A DNA stretch of 64,000 nt, taken from positions 15,285-79,284 of the forward strand of contig CAJUPZ010000012.1 of the NCBI GenBank assembly GCA_910588065.1. Direction: 5' to 3'. Made by a program: the position numbers and the translations under genes. Below, in pieces: positions 62,621-64,000 of this stretch. How positions within the stretch are numbered: the first letter of the stretch is position 1; each line of letters starts with the position of its first letter. The notes beneath the pieces were generated by a model. It saw only the letters and a list, made by a program, of their open reading frames with translations. It was not told the origin of the DNA and did not search any database. Source of the DNA: an uncultured Muribaculaceae bacterium. GTDB taxonomy: Bacteria; Bacteroidota; Bacteroidia; Bacteroidales; Muribaculaceae.

Positions 62621-63205
62621 CTACTGCTCGGGGAAGTAGGGGGATACTTTGCGCCGCCAACGGTCGCGGTCTATCTGCGAGCCGTGTTCGGAGTATAGTC
62701 CGTTGAAGCGTTCTTCAAACTCACGGCGCAGACGTCCCGTTGTAGGCATCTCTTCCGAGGGGTGGGTGCGCCACCAGTCGGTAATCTGCAGTGCGAGCTC
62801 TCCGGCAAGTTCGGCATCGATGTATTTGAAGGGAGATAGCCTGCGGGCATCCCGGGCAAATCTTGCAAAAGGTTCGTTTTCAATGCGCTGCTGCAGGTCG
62901 GGCGCGGGGATTTTGGGGAGTACGCCGGGGATGGCGGTGGCTTTTTGGGAGGATTGAGCTTTTTGGGCTTTGTTTGCGGCGCGCTTCGCAGCCTTTTCTC
63001 TCCTCTCCTTCTTCTTGGCTTCGCGGGCGTCATAGTCGGCCTTGATGGTGGCGAATACCTCAGCGGCCTGAGGGTCAGCGATTTCGGTGATGTAGCCGTT
63101 GACGATGTAGGCGAGGACGGCCTCGAGAACGATGAGTTTGATTGCCTGGGGCAGCGCGAGGGTAGCGATGACCCATTCGGCGCGGAGTGTGATGTTTTTC
63201 TTCAT
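62621..63205 (-). CDS. Unknown protein with hydrophobic N-terminal segment and charged linker
   Basis: 194 residues from ATG 63205; a longer reading enters the repeat region and is rejected. Residues 10-40 are hydrophobic (WVIATLALPQAIKLIVLEAV then LAYIVNGYITEI), followed by a coiled-coil-like, highly basic stretch (REAKKKERREKAAKRAANKA, about 60-85). The C-terminal part is helical with conserved-looking Trp residues (ITDWWRTHPSEE, RDRWRRKVSPYF). I do not recognise a family. Convergent with the sigma factor gene, with three bases between the stops. Confidence 0.65.
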   Translation of the reverse strand: MKKNITLRAEWVIATLALPQAIKLIVLEAVLAYIVNGYITEIADPQAAEVFATIKADYDAREAKKKERREKAAKRAANKAQKAQSSQKATAIPGVLPKIPAPDLQQRIENEPFARFARDARRLSPFKYIDAELAGELALQITDWWRTHPSEEMPTTGRLRREFEERFNGLYSEHGSQIDRDRWRRKVSPYFPEQ

Positions 63206-63259
63206 AGTAGTAAAGTTTTGTTTGATGGTGCAAAGGTAATATGCCGAACTGTCGGATTT

Positions 63260-63915
63260 ATGCGAATTTGCACATTTGAGTTGTTGGTTTTTTGTTGGGG
63301 TGGGTGGCCACACAGCATCGCCTCTCGCGGGGCTCAGATGAGAGAAGGGCGCTCTCCTCCCCCAGGCCTCGCGCTTCGCGCTCGTGCAGGGGTTATATAT
63401 CACATCGGTTCTCCGAACCTCAGGCCTCGCCGAGGCCATCAGCTATACAGAGCGTGAGGTGTGGTACCTCCGGCACCATCTGCGTATCTGTCTGGTAATC
63501 CGCACACTATGTGTGCGGTTAACAAAATAATCGCACCCTCCGGGCGCTCAGGCGTCTCCGACACCCACTTTAGAGGGGATGCTTTCTCGCGACCGGCCTC
63601 GGCGAGGCTCTCAATGCAAATGGGTGGGTATCACCGCGTGGCGGTGACAGGGAGATAGCCGTGGGTAAGGGAGCATCACGACCGCCACCCACGGAAAGAG
63701 TGAGTGTGTATATATCGACCCCGTAGGGCGTCGAATATACATGATATGGGGTGTGACCCCTCCAGGGTCATCGCCAAGGTGGGTGCGCTATACCGGGGGT
63801 GGCGGTCGCGGTGCTCCCTTACCTCCGGCTATCTGCATGAGCACCACGCTGTGGTGCGGGGATGATATGTGCAAAAGAGGTGATGGGGTCGCGAGAAGCC
63901 CATGTGTGGGGGATA
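63260..63915. repeat. Non-coding, hairpin-rich repeat region (copy B)
   Basis: No supported gene between 63206 and the terminator at 63918. Short palindromes follow one another: GGCCTCGCCGAGGCC (63423-63437), CCGCACAC/GTGTGCGG (about 63500-63518), GCCTC/GAGGC (63596-63608), CACCGC/GCGGTG near 63632-63646, TCGAC/GTCGA near 63715-63734, TGACCC/GGGTCA near 63754-63770 and GCACCAC/GTGGTGC near 63841-63857. CTCGCGACC occurs at 63586-63594 and, on minus, 63895-63887. The part 63466-63606 is homologous to the minus strand of 51860-52000. Confidence 0.75.
63653..63834. repeat. Large inverted repeat, 38-base arms
   Basis: The arm 63653-63690 (beginning AGATAGCCGTGGGTAAGGGA) is the inverted copy of 63797-63834 (ending CCCTTACCTCCGGCTATCT) with 34 of 38 positions matching; two of the four differences still allow G-T pairs. 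The 106 bases between the arms contain two further small hairpins. It could be a folded RNA, a cruciform or a miniature element. Confidence 0.8.
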
Positions 63916-63917
63916 AT

Positions 63918-63948
63918 AAAAAAGAGAGGCCTCGCGGTCTCTCTTTTT
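63918..63948 (-). terminator. Intrinsic terminator downstream of tRNA-Arg
   Basis: On the minus strand, directly after the tRNA, an 8-bp stem GAGAGACC / GGCCTCTC (one G-T pair) with loop GCGA is followed by six Ts. Confidence 0.85.
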
Positions 63949-63949
63949 G

Positions 63950-64000
63950 TGACTCCTACAGGATTCAAACCTGTAACCTTCTGATCCGTAGTCAGATGCT
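63950..64000 (-). tRNA. tRNA-Arg (anticodon ACG), 3' part; the 5' part is beyond the window
   Basis: The minus strand shows an anticodon arm TCTGA-CTACGGA-TCAGA with ACG at loop positions 34-36, a T arm ACAGG-TTTGAAT-CCTGT, and the acceptor 3' strand AGGAGTC with discriminator A. CCA is not encoded. ACG decodes CGU/CGC after A34 is changed to inosine. The D arm and 5' acceptor strand are outside the window. Confidence 0.9.

Noticed and set aside
63292..63658. Short open frames in the second repeat gap
   Set aside because: They translate palindromic repeat DNA, differ between the homologous copies and have no start signals.

Overview
The window looks like a chromosomal segment of a gut Bacteroidales bacterium, most likely of the Muribaculaceae (Duncaniella/Muribaculum-like) group. 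The reasons are a hybrid two-component sensor, a PorV protein of the type IX secretion system, glycine-lipid acyltransferase homologues (GlsA/GlsB), Bacteroidales-restricted DUF families (DUF4861, DUF4493, PCMD, DUF4923, DUF5106, DUF6048, DUF6452), many lipoproteins, several TAnnTTTG-type promoters and a moderately high GC content. No phage, insertion sequence or CRISPR array is visible. The assignment is inferred from gene content, not from a marker search.

Layout. (1) 1-7602: the N-terminal half of a hybrid two-component sensor faces away from a six-gene operon for unsaturated-uronate breakdown: exported DUF4861 protein, KduD, a lone galactitol-type PTS EIIC permease, KdgK, KDPG aldolase and an exported KduI. 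Three TATGGAC direct repeats lie between sensor and operon. (2) 7665-17119, minus strand: a 1454-residue DUF4011 helicase with a C-terminal nuclease-like domain, a DUF418 membrane protein, a 23-bp tandem repeat and pyruvate:ferredoxin oxidoreductase. (3) 17224-18966, plus: PorV and IspF. (4) 28441 down to 18970, minus: a tightly packed run of 12 genes covering pantothenate synthesis, SRP, FolD, glycine-lipid synthesis, a membrane glycosyltransferase and small envelope proteins. (5) 28506-36530: RecR and an acetyltransferase on plus, then a minus-strand run including RsmE, MnmA, a bifunctional-nuclease family protein, DoxX and a thioredoxin-fold lipoprotein-like protein. (6) 36681-41241: ClpB, a small lipoprotein, a glycosyltransferase and DUF4923. 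(7) 41487-49804, plus: a compact six-gene surface operon (DUF4493 lipoprotein, two paralogous beta-barrels, PCMD lipoprotein, sulfatase, exported EEP hydrolase). (8) 49978-57647: GH20 hexosaminidase, an MFS transporter, a helical alanine-rich protein, GH29 fucosidase and an SGNH esterase; with the sulfatase these suggest host-glycan (mucin-type) foraging. (9) 57726-64000: DUF3332 lipoprotein, MltF-like transglycosylase, PurM, CdsA, an ECF sigma factor, an unknown protein and the 3' part of tRNA-Arg(ACG).

The clearest unexplained signals are these. The uronate operon appears split between periplasm (KduI) and cytoplasm (KduD/KdgK/Eda), joined by a PTS permease with no visible PTS partners. The DUF4493/barrel/PCMD/sulfatase operon is an undescribed surface module. 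The two long non-coding gaps (51.7-52.27 kb and 63.26-63.92 kb) share a divergent repeated element built from small hairpins; the 9-mer CTCGCGACC starts five of these units and stem sequences change while pairing is kept. The second gap also holds a 38-bp-arm inverted repeat.
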